Assembly: GCF_902500215.1 (NCBI RefSeq) | Contig: NZ_CABVOU010000033.1 | Span: forward strand, 62,001-126,000 | Origin: Halomonas lysinitropha | Lineage (GTDB): Bacteria > Pseudomonadota > Gammaproteobacteria > Pseudomonadales > Halomonadaceae | Length of the DNA: 64,000 bases | Direction of reading: 5' to 3' | In this document: positions 21,779-30,672 of the stretch, in pieces | How positions within the stretch are numbered: the stretch's first letter is position 1 | How the letters are laid out: every line of letters begins with the position of its first letter | The notes under the pieces: generated by a model | What the model saw: the letters and a program-made list of their open reading frames with translations, nothing else | Told to the model about the DNA's origin: nothing | The model's database searches: none | Made by a program: the position numbers and the translations under genes

Positions 21779-22261
21779 TCAGTGCCGACCGGAACTGCCG
21801 AAGCCGCCGGTGCCGCGCTGTCCGGTGCCCCGGTGGCCGGTGTCGAAATCCTCGACGACCTCCAGCTCGGCACGCACCACGGGAACCAGCACATACTGTG
21901 CCAGCCTCTCGAAGGGCTCGATGGTGAAGGGGGCGTTGCCACGGTTCCATGTGGAGATCATCAGCTCTCCCTGGTAGTCGGAATCGATCAGCCCCACCAG
22001 GTTGCCGAGCACGATACCGTGCTTGTGGCCCAGGCCCGAGCGGGGCAGGATCATCCCGGCAAGCGCCGGGTCGGCGATGTGGATGGCAAGTCCCGTGGGC
22101 ACCAGCTCGCACTGCCCGGGCGCCAGGGTCAGGGGGGCGTCGAGCAGGGCGCGCAGGTCCATGCCGGCCGAGCCGTCGGTGGCGTAGCGGGGCATGAAGT
22201 CGCGCATGCGCTCGTCGAGTAACCGGACGGCGAGGCGCGGGCGAGCGGGGACGGCAGTCAT
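21779..22261 (-). CDS. dut: Deoxyuridine 5'-triphosphate nucleotidohydrolase
   Basis: Hydrolyses dUTP to dUMP, keeping uracil out of DNA and feeding dTMP synthesis. 160 residues. The five trimeric dUTPase motifs are visible: [29 protein letters not shown], the FERLAQ region, and the C-terminal [12 protein letters not shown]. The C-terminus carries an extra [12 protein letters not shown] repeat-like stretch before the last motif. Between coaBC (23 nt) and algC (50 nt) on the same strand. Confidence 0.98.
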   Translation of the reverse strand: MTAVPARPRLAVRLLDERMRDFMPRYATDGSAGMDLRALLDAPLTLAPGQCELVPTGLAIHIADPALAGMILPRSGLGHKHGIVLGNLVGLIDSDYQGELMISTWNRGNAPFTIEPFERLAQYVLVPVVRAELEVVEDFDTGHRGTGQRGTGGFGSSGRH

Positions 22262-22284
22262 CGAGGATCCTCGGGTATTCGGTG

Positions 22285-23520
22285 TCAGGGGGCGCGACGA
22301 GGCGACAGGCAGGCCAGGGCACGGCGCATCACCGCCAGGGCGAGCTGCGACTTGGGCTGGGGGGCGAGGTTTTCGCTGCTGTTTCCATCACCTTCCCGCC
22401 ACAGCAGCAGGGCGGCGTTGTCATCGCTGCCGAAGCCGAGCCCGGCCCGGGAAACATCGTTGGCGACGATCATGTCGAGCCCCTTGCGGGTGAGCTTGTC
22501 CCGCGCATAGCCTTCCAGGTCGCGAGTCTCGGCGGCGAAACCCACCACTAGTGGCCGCTGGGCCTCCGGGAGGGCGGCGACCCCGGCGATGATGTCAGGG
22601 TTCTTGATCAGGTTCAGGACAAGGCCCTCCTCGCCCTCGACCTTCTTGATCTTATGCTCGGCGGCCGATTCGGCCCGGTAGTCGGCGACGGCGGCGCAGC
22701 CGATGAAGATGTCGCTGTCGACGGCCAGCCGTTGGGCGGCCTCGTGCATCTCCCGGGCCGACTCCACGTCGGTACGCTCGACGCCGTCCGGTGTCGGTAG
22801 CGTGACCGGGCCGCTGATCAGCCGCACCCGGGCCCCCAGCGCGGCGGCGGCGGCGGCCAGCGCGAAGCCCATCTTGCCGGAGCTGTGGTTGGAGAGGTAG
22901 CGCACCGGATCCAGCGGCTCCCGGGTCGGGCCGGCGGTGATGGTGACGGTCAGGCCCTCGGCTTCCCTTGTGGCGGGCGCCGTGGAGAGCAGCTCCGCCA
23001 GGATCGCCTCTGGCTCGAGCATGCGGCCCGGCCCCACGTCGCCGCAGGCCTGGTCGCCGCTGTCGGGCCCCAGCAGCAGCCAGCCGTCCTTGGCCAGCTG
23101 GAGCGCGTTGCGCTGCGTGGCCGGATGGCGCCACATGGCCTGGTTCATGGCCGGCGCCATCACCTTGTCGGCCTCGCTGGCCAGGCACAGGGTGGTCAGC
23201 AGGTCGTCTGCCAGGCCCTGGGCGAGGCGCGCCATCAGGTCGGCGGTGGCCGGGGCGATCAGGATGGTGTCGGCCCAGCGGGCAAGCTCGATATGCCCCA
23301 TGCCGGCCTCGGCGTCGGGATCAAGCAGTGAGGTGCGTACGGCTTCTCCGGTCAGCGCCTGTAGCGTCAGTGGCGTGATGAAGGCCTGGGCGCCTTCGGT
23401 CATCACCACGCGCACCTCGGCCCCTGCCTGCGTAAGCAGGCGGGCGAGCTGGGCACTCTTGTAGGCGGCAATGCCGGCGCTGATGCCGAGCAGCAGGCGC
23501 TGTCCGGAAAGAGAAGGCAT
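22285..23520 (-). CDS. coaBC: Bifunctional phosphopantothenoylcysteine decarboxylase / phosphopantothenate-cysteine ligase
   Basis: Two consecutive steps of coenzyme A synthesis. 411 residues. The N-terminal CoaC flavoprotein part has [14 protein letters not shown], the catalytic-type His in [20 protein letters not shown] and [10 protein letters not shown] with its active cysteine. The C-terminal CoaB part starts near [20 protein letters not shown] and has [10 protein letters not shown], the KIKK lysines and [12 protein letters not shown]. Divergent from radC; followed by dut, as dfp-dut in E. coli. Confidence 0.97.
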   Translation of the reverse strand: MPSLSGQRLLLGISAGIAAYKSAQLARLLTQAGAEVRVVMTEGAQAFITPLTLQALTGEAVRTSLLDPDAEAGMGHIELARWADTILIAPATADLMARLAQGLADDLLTTLCLASEADKVMAPAMNQAMWRHPATQRNALQLAKDGWLLLGPDSGDQACGDVGPGRMLEPEAILAELLSTAPATREAEGLTVTITAGPTREPLDPVRYLSNHSSGKMGFALAAAAAALGARVRLISGPVTLPTPDGVERTDVESAREMHEAAQRLAVDSDIFIGCAAVADYRAESAAEHKIKKVEGEEGLVLNLIKNPDIIAGVAALPEAQRPLVVGFAAETRDLEGYARDKLTRKGLDMIVANDVSRAGLGFGSDDNAALLLWREGDGNSSENLAPQPKSQLALAVMRRALACLSPRRAP

Positions 23521-23574
23521 GGGCGAGACCCCGGAAATATCGTCAGGCGCCTACCTTACCATCGGCGCTGCACC

Positions 23575-23601
23575 TTGCGTAGCCGCCGGGCCGACTACAC
23601 T
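23575..23601 (+). promoter_or_regulatory. Possible promoter for radC
   Basis: TTGCGT and TACACT with a 15-16 bp spacer end 31 bp before the radC ATG. The short spacing lowers confidence. Confidence 0.35.
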
Positions 23602-23632
23602 GTCAGTCAGGGCGACAGGCAGGGAGGCGGGG

Positions 23633-24307
23633 ATGTCGATTCGGGACTGGCCGGAGGGGGAACGCCCCCGGGAGAAATTGCTGGCGCTGGGGGTAGAGGC
23701 ACTCTCCGATGCCGAGCTGCTGGCGATTTTCCTGCGTGTCGGCGTGGAGGGGCGTTCGGCGGTAGACCTGGCTCGGGACCTTCTGTCGGCCTTCGGCGGG
23801 CTTCGCCAGCTGCTGGAGGCCGACCAGCAACGCTTCTGTGCCGAACGAGGCATGGGCATGGCCAAGTATGCCCAGCTACAGGCCACCCTGGAGCTGTCGC
23901 GGCGGCATCTTGCCAGCCAGCTCAGCCGGGGCGATGCGCTGACGTCGCCAACGCTGGTGCGCGCCTATCTCGCCGCTCGGCTGCGCCATCTCGGCCACGA
24001 GGAGTTTGCTGCGCTCTTCCTCGATAGCCAGCATCGGGTGATCCGCTACGAGTCGTTGTTTCGCGGCACCCTGGACAGCGCCTCGGTCTATCCCCGCGAG
24101 GTGGCTCGCCGTGCCCTGGAGTTGGGCGCCGGCGCCATCATCTTCGCCCATAACCACCCTTCCGGCGTGGCCGAGCCCAGTGACGCCGACCGGCGCATCA
24201 CCGAGCGGCTGCGCGAGGCGCTGGGGCTGTTCGAGGTCCGCGTGTTGGATCACTTCGTGGTGGGAGATGGCGAGGTGGTCTCTTTCGCCGAGAGGGGGTG
24301 GCTGTAA
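23633..24307 (+). CDS. radC: RadC family (JAB/MPN domain) protein
   Basis: 224 residues. An N-terminal helix-hairpin-helix-like part ([14 protein letters not shown]) is followed by the MPN domain with its metal motif [14 protein letters not shown] (JAMM: HxH ... SxxD) and an upstream catalytic-type Glu region. The family was once linked to DNA repair, but the biochemical role remains unclear. ATG at 23633 has GGAGG close upstream. Divergent from coaBC as in E. coli; the expected next gene, rpmB, is displaced by a 5.3-kb signalling module. Confidence 0.95.
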   Translation: MSIRDWPEGERPREKLLALGVEALSDAELLAIFLRVGVEGRSAVDLARDLLSAFGGLRQLLEADQQRFCAERGMGMAKYAQLQATLELSRRHLASQLSRGDALTSPTLVRAYLAARLRHLGHEEFAALFLDSQHRVIRYESLFRGTLDSASVYPREVARRALELGAGAIIFAHNHPSGVAEPSDADRRITERLREALGLFEVRVLDHFVVGDGEVVSFAERGWL

Positions 24308-24406
24308 CCTGGGCCCCACTACGCTCTGTCTCAGGCGCCTCTCGCTAGAGCCCGCCTAACTTCACGGGGCTGATGCGGAAAAGAAGATCACGAACAGGGT
24401 CTCTCG

Positions 24407-24412
24407 TATAAT
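24407..24412 (+). promoter_or_regulatory. -10 element upstream of the CheB-CheR-PAS gene
   Basis: A consensus TATAAT; no convincing -35 at the right distance. It would give a leader of about 120 nt. Confidence 0.4.
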
Positions 24413-24429
24413 CACGGTGTTCCAGGCGG

Positions 24430-24525
24430 GATGAGGTTCAATATGCCCGCTTGCCATGGACGCAAAGCATTCCTGTGAATGGGTCGAAATGAGCGGTGAG
24501 GAGATGAGAGACTAAACTCTCTCCA
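24430..24525 (+). ncRNA. Possible structured leader RNA of the signalling module
   Basis: The leader holds three local hairpins: a GCGGG/CCCGC stem starting near 24428, CATTC-CTGT-GAATG starting near 24468, and GAGAG/CTCTC at about 24506-24521. Between the first two lies GGACGCAAAGC, identical to the 3' conserved core of the GEMM-I cyclic-di-GMP riboswitch. The matching 5' core (GGCAAACC) is not present, so this is not a recognisable GEMM-I element. It could be a variant, a remnant or chance. Confidence 0.25.
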
Positions 24526-24539
24526 TTCGAGATCAACCC

Positions 24540-27515
24540 ATGTCGTCATCGAACGCTCATTCCCCCACGGACGCCCTATCGATTGTCGGTATCGGAGGGT
24601 CGGCTGGATCTCTCCAGCCCCTTAGATCCTTCGTGGCCAACCTGCCTCCCGACACGGGAGCCGCGTATGTCATCGCCACCCACCATCCCAGTGGCGAGCA
24701 CAGTCACTTGCCAGAAATCCTCGGTCCACAAACGGCCATGCCCGTCCAGATGGTCGAGGAAGGGGAAACCCTCCTGCCGAACCGGGTCTATGTAGCGTTG
24801 CCGAGTGACGGCTGGATCTTTTACCGGGGTCAGCTGGTTCGGTCTCGAAAGACCCAGGAGCATCCGGTGAGCCACCTGCCGGCGGCGGGGCGGCGGCCCG
24901 GTCCACTTCATTCCATCGACGCTTTTTTTCGCTCCCTGGCGGATGAGGCGGGACACCGGGCCCTTGCGATTGTCCTGTCCGGAACGGGCAGCGATGGCAC
25001 CTTGGGGATCCAGGCCGTCAAGTCCCTGGCCGGTATGGTCATGGCCCAGGACCCGGATACCGCCGAGTTTGGGGATATGCCGGCTAATGCCATTGCGACC
25101 GGTCAAGTGGACTACGTGCTGCCTCCGGGAGACATGCCGGCCACCTTGACCGGCTATCTCCGCTCACAACACCATCGCCAGGCGGCTCTGCCAGGCCATC
25201 AGCCGTCGATTCCGCCAGGTCTCATGAGTCAGATCCTTAACCGCGTGCGTCATCGTACCGGTCACGACTTCTCGGGTTACAAGGCCAGCACGTTGACTCG
25301 ACGCCTTGAGCGGCGCATGGACTTGCGGCAAATCCCCGACCCCTCGGCATACCTGGACTACCTGCAGTCCCATCCCGAGGAGGTCAACCTCCTGTTCCAA
25401 GAGTTTCTCATCAGTGTTACCAACTTCTTCCGGGACCGCCAGGTCTGGGACACGCTGGGCGAGACGCTGTTGCCGGCGATGCTGCAGAAGGCGGCCCGGA
25501 CGGGGCAGGAGTTCCGAGCCTGGGTAGTGGGCTGTGCCACCGGCGAGGAGGCCTTCACCCTGGCCATCCTCATCCGGCAATGCCTGGTTGGCTGGGGGCA
25601 GGCCCCGGAGGTCAGGATCTTCGCCACCGATGTGGATCAGGCGGCCATCGAAACGGCCCGACGGGGGCGCTATCCGGCCGGCATCGCCCACGATGTGTCC
25701 AAGTCGCACCTGCAGCAGTATTTCTCCGCCAAAAACGACACCTACCTGATCAGCCGGGAGGTGCGGGACATGGTGGTATTCGCTGAGCACAATGCCCTTC
25801 AGGACCCGCCATTCACCGGCCTGGACCTCGTTACCTGTCGCAACCTGCTGATCTACCTGGAACGGGATTGTCAGGAGCGCTTGCTGGCCTTATTCCGGTA
25901 CGCCCTGCGCAGTGACGGGCTGCTGGTGCTGGGACCCTCAGAGAGCATGGACCACCAGAGCGAGGCCTTCTTCGCGGTGGAGAAGGACGCCCGGATCTAC
26001 CGGGTGGCCGAGGGCTCCTTGGCAGCTCGTTTGCCGGTGATGCCGGGCCCCAGTCGTTTCCGCCGACTGCCCTACCAGGCACTTGGCAAGAGCGCGGCAA
26101 TGGGGTCCGTTGACAGCCTCTCACACAGTGTGGAGCGCCTTATCGCGCTGCAGTTTGGCCCGCCGGCGGTGGTCGTCAACGACCAGGGGGAGGTGGTGTA
26201 TGTCCACGGGCGAATCGGCAAATTCCTGGAGCCCGCCAGCGGTCCCACCCGAAATCGGCTTCTGGAGATGGCGCGGCCGGGGCTGCGAGCGCCGCTGAGT
26301 CAGGCATTGCAGGGGGCGTCGGGCGGCGATGCCGATCCAATCAGTCGGGAGGTTCGAGTCCAGACCAATGACAATACCGAGCCGGTTCGACTGGAGGTCC
26401 AGCGGATTCGGATGCCCACCGCCCTGGTAGGATTCTATCTGGTGGCCTTTCATCCGGCCCCCGATTCAGGCCCGGTGAGCGGGTCCGTCGAGACAAGCGG
26501 CCCTGCGACCAATATAGAGGGCACAGGTGCAGGCAAAGGCAGCAGCAACGGCGAGACCGAGGCTCGTCTGAAGCGTGAGCTGGAGTCGCTGCGTCAAGAC
26601 AAGCAGGTGGCGGTGGAAGAGATGCATGCTGCCAATGAGGAGCTCCAGTCCATGAACGAAGAGCTCCAGTCCATGAACGAGGAGCATCAGAGCAGCAACG
26701 AGGAGCTGGAGGCCGCCAAGGAGGAAGTCGAATCCCTCAACCAGGAGCTGCGCAGCGTCAACGCGGAACTCCGAAATCGCGTCGATAATCTCACCGAGGT
26801 CAATGATGACCTCAAGAACCTCCTGGACAGTTCCCACCTCGCCACTCTCTTTCTCGACGAGGCCCTGAATATCAAGCGGTTCACCCCGGCTGTGCAGGAT
26901 CTGATTGCCGTGCGCCCGACCGATATTGGTCGGCCGCTGAGTGAGCTGACCAACAGGTTGCGCTACGACACGCTCCTGGCGGATGCCGAGGCGGTTCTGG
27001 ACACCCTGGTCCCCAGAAAGGTGGAAGTGCAGACGCAGAGCGGCCACTGGTATCTGCTACGCATCCAGCCCTACCGCAGCACACAAAATGTTATCCGGGG
27101 AGTGGTCTGCACCTTTCAAGACATTCAGGTCGCTCAGGGCGTGGCACGTGGCGAGGCATTTTTCCGGGCGGTCGTGGACACCGTTCGGGAGCCCCTGCTG
27201 GTACTCAATACTGAGCTGCATGTAGTGTCTGCCAACGATGGCTTCTATCGTACGTTTCCCCTGACCCCCGAGGTGGTGGAGGGGAAAAGTCTGTTCGATC
27301 TGGCCAATGGGCAGTGGGATAATCCTGAATTGAGGGCCCGCCTTCTTGAGGTCTTGCCGCGACAGCAGGCTATCTGCGATTTCGAGCTGAGCGTGGCTGT
27401 AGATGATTTGGAGCCGGCTCACTTTTGGTTGAATGCCTGCCGCCTAGAATTAGAAGAGGGCGGGGTAATGATCCTGCTCACCATGGATAGACAAAGTTCG
27501 GTGCCTGAGCCCTAG
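24540..27515 (+). CDS. CheB-CheR-PAS fusion signalling protein
   Basis: 991 residues. The CheB methylesterase domain (about 13-195) has catalytic-type S21 in GIGGSAGS, H48, and the Asp in LSGTGSDGTLG. Then come a CheR N-terminal helical part (about 220-275) and a CheR methyltransferase (285-490) with SAM motif GCATGEEAFTLA near 331 and TCRNLLIYLE. A coiled coil of repeated EELQSMN units (about 677-763) leads to two PAS domains (764-985). No kinase, receiver or receptor domain is present, and no chemoreceptor gene is nearby, so substrates for methylation are unknown. The downstream GGDEF-EAL gene starts 24 nt later. Base use is less GC-biased than in neighbouring housekeeping genes, suggesting acquisition. 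Confidence 0.92.
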   Translation: MSSSNAHSPTDALSIVGIGGSAGSLQPLRSFVANLPPDTGAAYVIATHHPSGEHSHLPEILGPQTAMPVQMVEEGETLLPNRVYVALPSDGWIFYRGQLVRSRKTQEHPVSHLPAAGRRPGPLHSIDAFFRSLADEAGHRALAIVLSGTGSDGTLGIQAVKSLAGMVMAQDPDTAEFGDMPANAIATGQVDYVLPPGDMPATLTGYLRSQHHRQAALPGHQPSIPPGLMSQILNRVRHRTGHDFSGYKASTLTRRLERRMDLRQIPDPSAYLDYLQSHPEEVNLLFQEFLISVTNFFRDRQVWDTLGETLLPAMLQKAARTGQEFRAWVVGCATGEEAFTLAILIRQCLVGWGQAPEVRIFATDVDQAAIETARRGRYPAGIAHDVSKSHLQQYFSAKNDTYLISREVRDMVVFAEHNALQDPPFTGLDLVTCRNLLIYLERDCQERLLALFRYALRSDGLLVLGPSESMDHQSEAFFAVEKDARIYRVAEGSLAARLPVMPGPSRFRRLPYQALGKSAAMGSVDSLSHSVERLIALQFGPPAVVVNDQGEVVYVHGRIGKFLEPASGPTRNRLLEMARPGLRAPLSQALQGASGGDADPISREVRVQTNDNTEPVRLEVQRIRMPTALVGFYLVAFHPAPDSGPVSGSVETSGPATNIEGTGAGKGSSNGETEARLKRELESLRQDKQVAVEEMHAANEELQSMNEELQSMNEEHQSSNEELEAAKEEVESLNQELRSVNAELRNRVDNLTEVNDDLKNLLDSSHLATLFLDEALNIKRFTPAVQDLIAVRPTDIGRPLSELTNRLRYDTLLADAEAVLDTLVPRKVEVQTQSGHWYLLRIQPYRSTQNVIRGVVCTFQDIQVAQGVARGEAFFRAVVDTVREPLLVLNTELHVVSANDGFYRTFPLTPEVVEGKSLFDLANGQWDNPELRARLLEVLPRQQAICDFELSVAVDDLEPAHFWLNACRLELEEGGVMILLTMDRQSSVPEP

Positions 27516-27538
27516 CAGCTTGTCCAAAGGAGACTAGA

Positions 27539-29788
27539 GTGGACAATAACAACCAACCTCTTTCACCGAGGGCCTTGCGGGAAGCGGCTCACCGTCGCCT
27601 GCGTCAAGGCTTGACAGATGTTTCCAGCTCTACCGTGACGTGTATCCAATCCCTGGTATCCGAGCTGGAGCTGCACCAGGAAGAGCTGCGAATCCAGAAC
27701 GAGGAGCTGCAACAGGCACGGGACCGGTTGGAAATCGCCCGGGAAATCGCGCAGACCCGCTATCGAGACCTGTTTGAGCGAGCACCGATGGGCTATCTCC
27801 TCCTGGATGCCAAAGGGTGCATCCAAGAGGCCAATCGGGCCGCCAACGCCCTGTTCGCCCCGGGAACCGATCTGGTGGGCCATGACCTGTTCGCGTTCGT
27901 GGCCGCTGACTCCCAGGACGCGCTACATCTCCACCGCCGCGCACTCGCCACCAAGGAGACTTCTCAGGCCGTCGATCTGACACTGGCAGGGGATGAAAAC
28001 GCCCCGCGCATGGTGCGGATGGAGAGCGTGGTGGAACCCGCTGCGGAGTCTGGTACTGCTCGGTTCCGCTGCGCCGTGATGGATATCACGGAGCGACGAC
28101 AGACGGAAGACCAGCTCAGAATCGCTGTCCGTGTGTCTGAGGATACCGGAGATGCCATCGTCGTGATGGACTCTGCCGGCCGTATCCAGTCCGTCAACAA
28201 GGCCTACATCCGGATTACCGGTTGTGTTGAAAAGGATGTTCTGGGAACGAGCCTAAACAGCCTCATCAAAACGGATCGCCACGGTCAAGCCTCATACAAA
28301 GATATCTGGGAGCACCTCAACCAGCGGGGCTTCTGGCAAGGGGAGATATGGGGCCGCCGCAAGAGCGGCGAGGTATTCCCGGGATGGATGATCCTCAATC
28401 GCCTCGACGACGATCAGGGGCAACCTCGAAATTTAGTGGGTGTCTTCTCGGATATCAGTCAAATCAAGGACTCCCAGCGCAAGATCGAGTACCTCGCTAG
28501 CCACGATACCTTGACCGGCCTTCCCAACCGAAGCCTGTTCCAGGATCGAGCCCACCAGGCTTTTTCCCAGGCTCGCAGCAGCAAGAGGAAGATGGCCCTT
28601 ATGATCCTGGATCTGGACCATTTCAAGGACATCAACGACACCCTTGGCCACGAGGTGGGAGATGCACTGCTGAGACAAGTGGCTGCCCAGCTTCGGAAGA
28701 GGGTGCGAGATGTGGACACGGTGGCGCGAATAGGCGGCGACGAATTTGCGGTGGTGTTCGCCGACTGTGATGTCCGGAAGACAGCGTTGTTCGCCCAGCA
28801 CCTGATGGAGCGCCTCGCCGGCACTTTCGAGGTCAGAGGCAGTCACCTGCGCATCACCGCCAGCGCTGGCCTGGCCTTGTATCCTGAGGACGGGGATGAC
28901 GTGGACACCCTATGCCAAGCGGCCGAAATTGCCATGTATCGCGCCAAGGAGAGCGGTCGTAATCGGTTGCGATTATATGAATTGGGGCTTTATGAGCGCC
29001 TCCGTGAAGACCGAGCGCTCGAGGAGGCGCTGCGCAGGGCCCTCACTCACCAAGAGCTGCGCCTGATGTATCAGCCCCAGTTCGACGCACGCGATCCCGA
29101 TCGGCTCGTGGGGGCCGAGGCCCTGCTGCGCTGGGAGAACCCCGAGAAGGGGACGATCAGCCCGGCGCGGTTTATCCCGATCGCCGAGAAATCTGACCTG
29201 ATCACGGAGTTGAGCCAGCGGGTGGTGGCACTCCTGTGCGAGCAGCTGGGCGCCTGGCGGGCCGTCGGACTCTTTTCGCCCCCCATCTCCTTCAATGTCT
29301 CGCCCAAGGACTTCCGAGGGGAGGGGGTCGCCTCGGGGCTGTTCAGGTCCATGGCCCGGCATGACGTCACTGCGGACCAGCTTCAGATCGAATTCACCGA
29401 AAGTGCACTTATTGAGCACTCCGACATCGTCAACCAGGAGATCCATAGGCTTAATGCGGAGGGAATCGAGCTGGCCATTGACGATTTCGGGACCGGCCAC
29501 TCCTCGCTGGTCAATCTCAAGCGGTTTCCCCTGGCCGAGCTCAAAATCGATAAATCCTTCGTGGACGGCCTGTGCGACAACGAGCGCGACGAGGCCATCG
29601 TCCGGGCCAGCCTCGCCATGGCCCAAGCATTCGGGCTGAGGACCGTGGCCGAGGGCGTCGAGAGCCAGCAGCAGTTGGCCTGGCTGCAGGAACATGGCTG
29701 TGACCGTATCCAGGGGTTTCTTCTCGCTCGTCCCCTGGAAGCCAGCTCCTTTCAGGCCATGCTTCGTGATATCCAAAATGCGACATAG
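27539..29788 (+). CDS. PAS-PAS-GGDEF-EAL cyclic-di-GMP synthase/phosphodiesterase
   Basis: 749 residues from GTG with AAAGGAG 6 nt upstream. An N-terminal coiled coil (ELELHQEELRIQNEELQQAR) like that of the upstream protein precedes two PAS domains (about 73-190 and 190-310). The GGDEF domain has intact RIGGDEF (near 400) and an inhibitory RxxD site (RDVD) five residues before it. The EAL domain has EALLRW (near 526), FNVSPKDF, EFTESALIE, DDFGTGHSSL, KIDKSFVDGL and EGVE. Both active sites look complete, so it may make and degrade c-di-GMP, with PAS sensing choosing between them. No membrane segment, so cytosolic. Likely co-transcribed with the CheB-CheR-PAS gene. Confidence 0.95.
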   Translation: MDNNNQPLSPRALREAAHRRLRQGLTDVSSSTVTCIQSLVSELELHQEELRIQNEELQQARDRLEIAREIAQTRYRDLFERAPMGYLLLDAKGCIQEANRAANALFAPGTDLVGHDLFAFVAADSQDALHLHRRALATKETSQAVDLTLAGDENAPRMVRMESVVEPAAESGTARFRCAVMDITERRQTEDQLRIAVRVSEDTGDAIVVMDSAGRIQSVNKAYIRITGCVEKDVLGTSLNSLIKTDRHGQASYKDIWEHLNQRGFWQGEIWGRRKSGEVFPGWMILNRLDDDQGQPRNLVGVFSDISQIKDSQRKIEYLASHDTLTGLPNRSLFQDRAHQAFSQARSSKRKMALMILDLDHFKDINDTLGHEVGDALLRQVAAQLRKRVRDVDTVARIGGDEFAVVFADCDVRKTALFAQHLMERLAGTFEVRGSHLRITASAGLALYPEDGDDVDTLCQAAEIAMYRAKESGRNRLRLYELGLYERLREDRALEEALRRALTHQELRLMYQPQFDARDPDRLVGAEALLRWENPEKGTISPARFIPIAEKSDLITELSQRVVALLCEQLGAWRAVGLFSPPISFNVSPKDFRGEGVASGLFRSMARHDVTADQLQIEFTESALIEHSDIVNQEIHRLNAEGIELAIDDFGTGHSSLVNLKRFPLAELKIDKSFVDGLCDNERDEAIVRASLAMAQAFGLRTVAEGVESQQQLAWLQEHGCDRIQGFLLARPLEASSFQAMLRDIQNAT

Positions 29789-30159
29789 GGGACAGGCCTC
29801 CCGTCAAATGGATAGTTCTCTTCCATGAACGAGACAGGTAGCAGGCTGTAGCACTTTACCGGTCGCTTCGCTATAATGCTTTCCCGGCTGCGCTCGGTTC
29901 CCTTGGGTAAACGTCCCGGGATTCAGGGTCGCAAGCATGCTTTCCGCTATCGGTTGGCCACATCGCACTACGCCCCGTTGCGGCGACACCTTATGCCCTT
30001 GCTGGATCCCCGTTCCGTGCTTGCCCGGCGTGGCGGTCTCTGGTATAAAGTGCAGCCTTTGAATTCCCTTGGGTCAAATAACAACGGGGTCGTCCCGGTT
30101 TGCCCGACAGGTTTTGAACACTCAGGTCTAAACACCTGGCCAAGCGGTTGGAGGCTCTC
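29789..30159 (+). other. Intergenic region before rpmB: promoters and leader, no gene
   Basis: No supported coding frame. It contains an isolated TATAAT at 29872-29877 without a good -35, then the rpmB promoter at 30021-30049. The rest probably holds the right-hand junction of the inserted signalling module, but no direct repeat or integrase-type end was found. Confidence 0.5.
30021..30049 (+). promoter_or_regulatory. Promoter of rpmB-rpmG
   Basis: TTGCCC, a 17-bp spacer and extended -10 TGGTATAAA. The transcript would carry a leader of about 105 nt before rpmB. Confidence 0.75.
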
Positions 30160-30396
30160 ATGTCCAAAGTATGTCAGGTTACCGGCAAGCGCCCGGTGAC
30201 TGGTAACAACGTTTCACACTCCCAGCGCAAGACGCGTCGTCGTTTCGTGCCGAACCTGCATTCCCATCGTTTCTGGGTGGAGTCCGAGAATCGCTTCGTC
30301 AAGCTGCGCGTCTCCTCCAAGGGCATGCGCGTCATCGACAAGAAGGGCATCGAGGCCGTTCTCGGCGACATCCGCAAGCGCGGCGAAGCCGTTTAA
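30160..30396 (+). CDS. rpmB: 50S ribosomal protein L28
   Basis: Structural protein of the large ribosomal subunit. 78 residues, as in E. coli. [20 protein letters not shown] and the following [17 protein letters not shown] are diagnostic. ATG at 30160 follows GGAGG by 5 nt; an upstream in-frame ATG at 30148 overlaps that site. rpmG follows after 26 nt. Confidence 0.99.
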   Translation: MSKVCQVTGKRPVTGNNVSHSQRKTRRRFVPNLHSHRFWVESENRFVKLRVSSKGMRVIDKKGIEAVLGDIRKRGEAV

Positions 30397-30422
30397 GCGA
30401 TTTATCACGGGAGATAACCGTC

Positions 30423-30578
30423 ATGCGCGACAAGATCAGAATGTTATCCAGTGCCGGTACCGGCCACTTCTACACCACCGACAAGAACAAGCGGAACACG
30501 CCGGACAAGCTCGAGAAGAAGATGTTCGACCCGGTCGTCCGCAAGCATGTGATGTACAAGGAAGGCAAGATCAAGTAG
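30423..30578 (+). CDS. rpmG: 50S ribosomal protein L33
   Basis: 51 residues: [20 protein letters not shown], then [20 protein letters not shown] and a C-terminal [10 protein letters not shown]. It is the cysteine-free (zinc-independent) form, like E. coli RpmG; no CxxC pairs are present. The N-terminus is four residues shorter than that of E. coli. GGGAG precedes the ATG. Co-transcribed with rpmB. Confidence 0.97.
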   Translation: MRDKIRMLSSAGTGHFYTTDKNKRNTPDKLEKKMFDPVVRKHVMYKEGKIK

Positions 30579-30618
30579 TACTTGGTCGCTTCCGCCGCAG
30601 GCACGAGCCTGTCAGCCT

Positions 30619-30646
30619 GAACCCGGCCCGATGGTCGGGTTCTTGC
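30619..30646 (+). terminator. Possible weak terminator after rpmG
   Basis: GAACCCG pairs with CGGGTTC around a 10-nt loop, followed by only TTGCG. It lies 27 nt before the mutM start, so read-through into mutM is likely. Confidence 0.4.
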
Positions 30647-30672
30647 GTATCGTTGTCCCGCCGGACCTAGCC

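Noticed and set aside
20331..22322. Apparent 663-residue fusion reading through dut into algC
   Set aside because: The first 190 residues are Arg/Pro-rich out-of-frame dut sequence; AlgC has its own ATG with AGGACGG at 21728.
24413..24480. Bona fide GEMM-I riboswitch call
   Set aside because: Only the 3' core is present; the 5' conserved segment is missing, so it is listed only as a question.
29876..30199. 107-codon frame before rpmB
   Set aside because: No conserved features, it crosses the rpmB promoter and start, and lacks a ribosome binding site.
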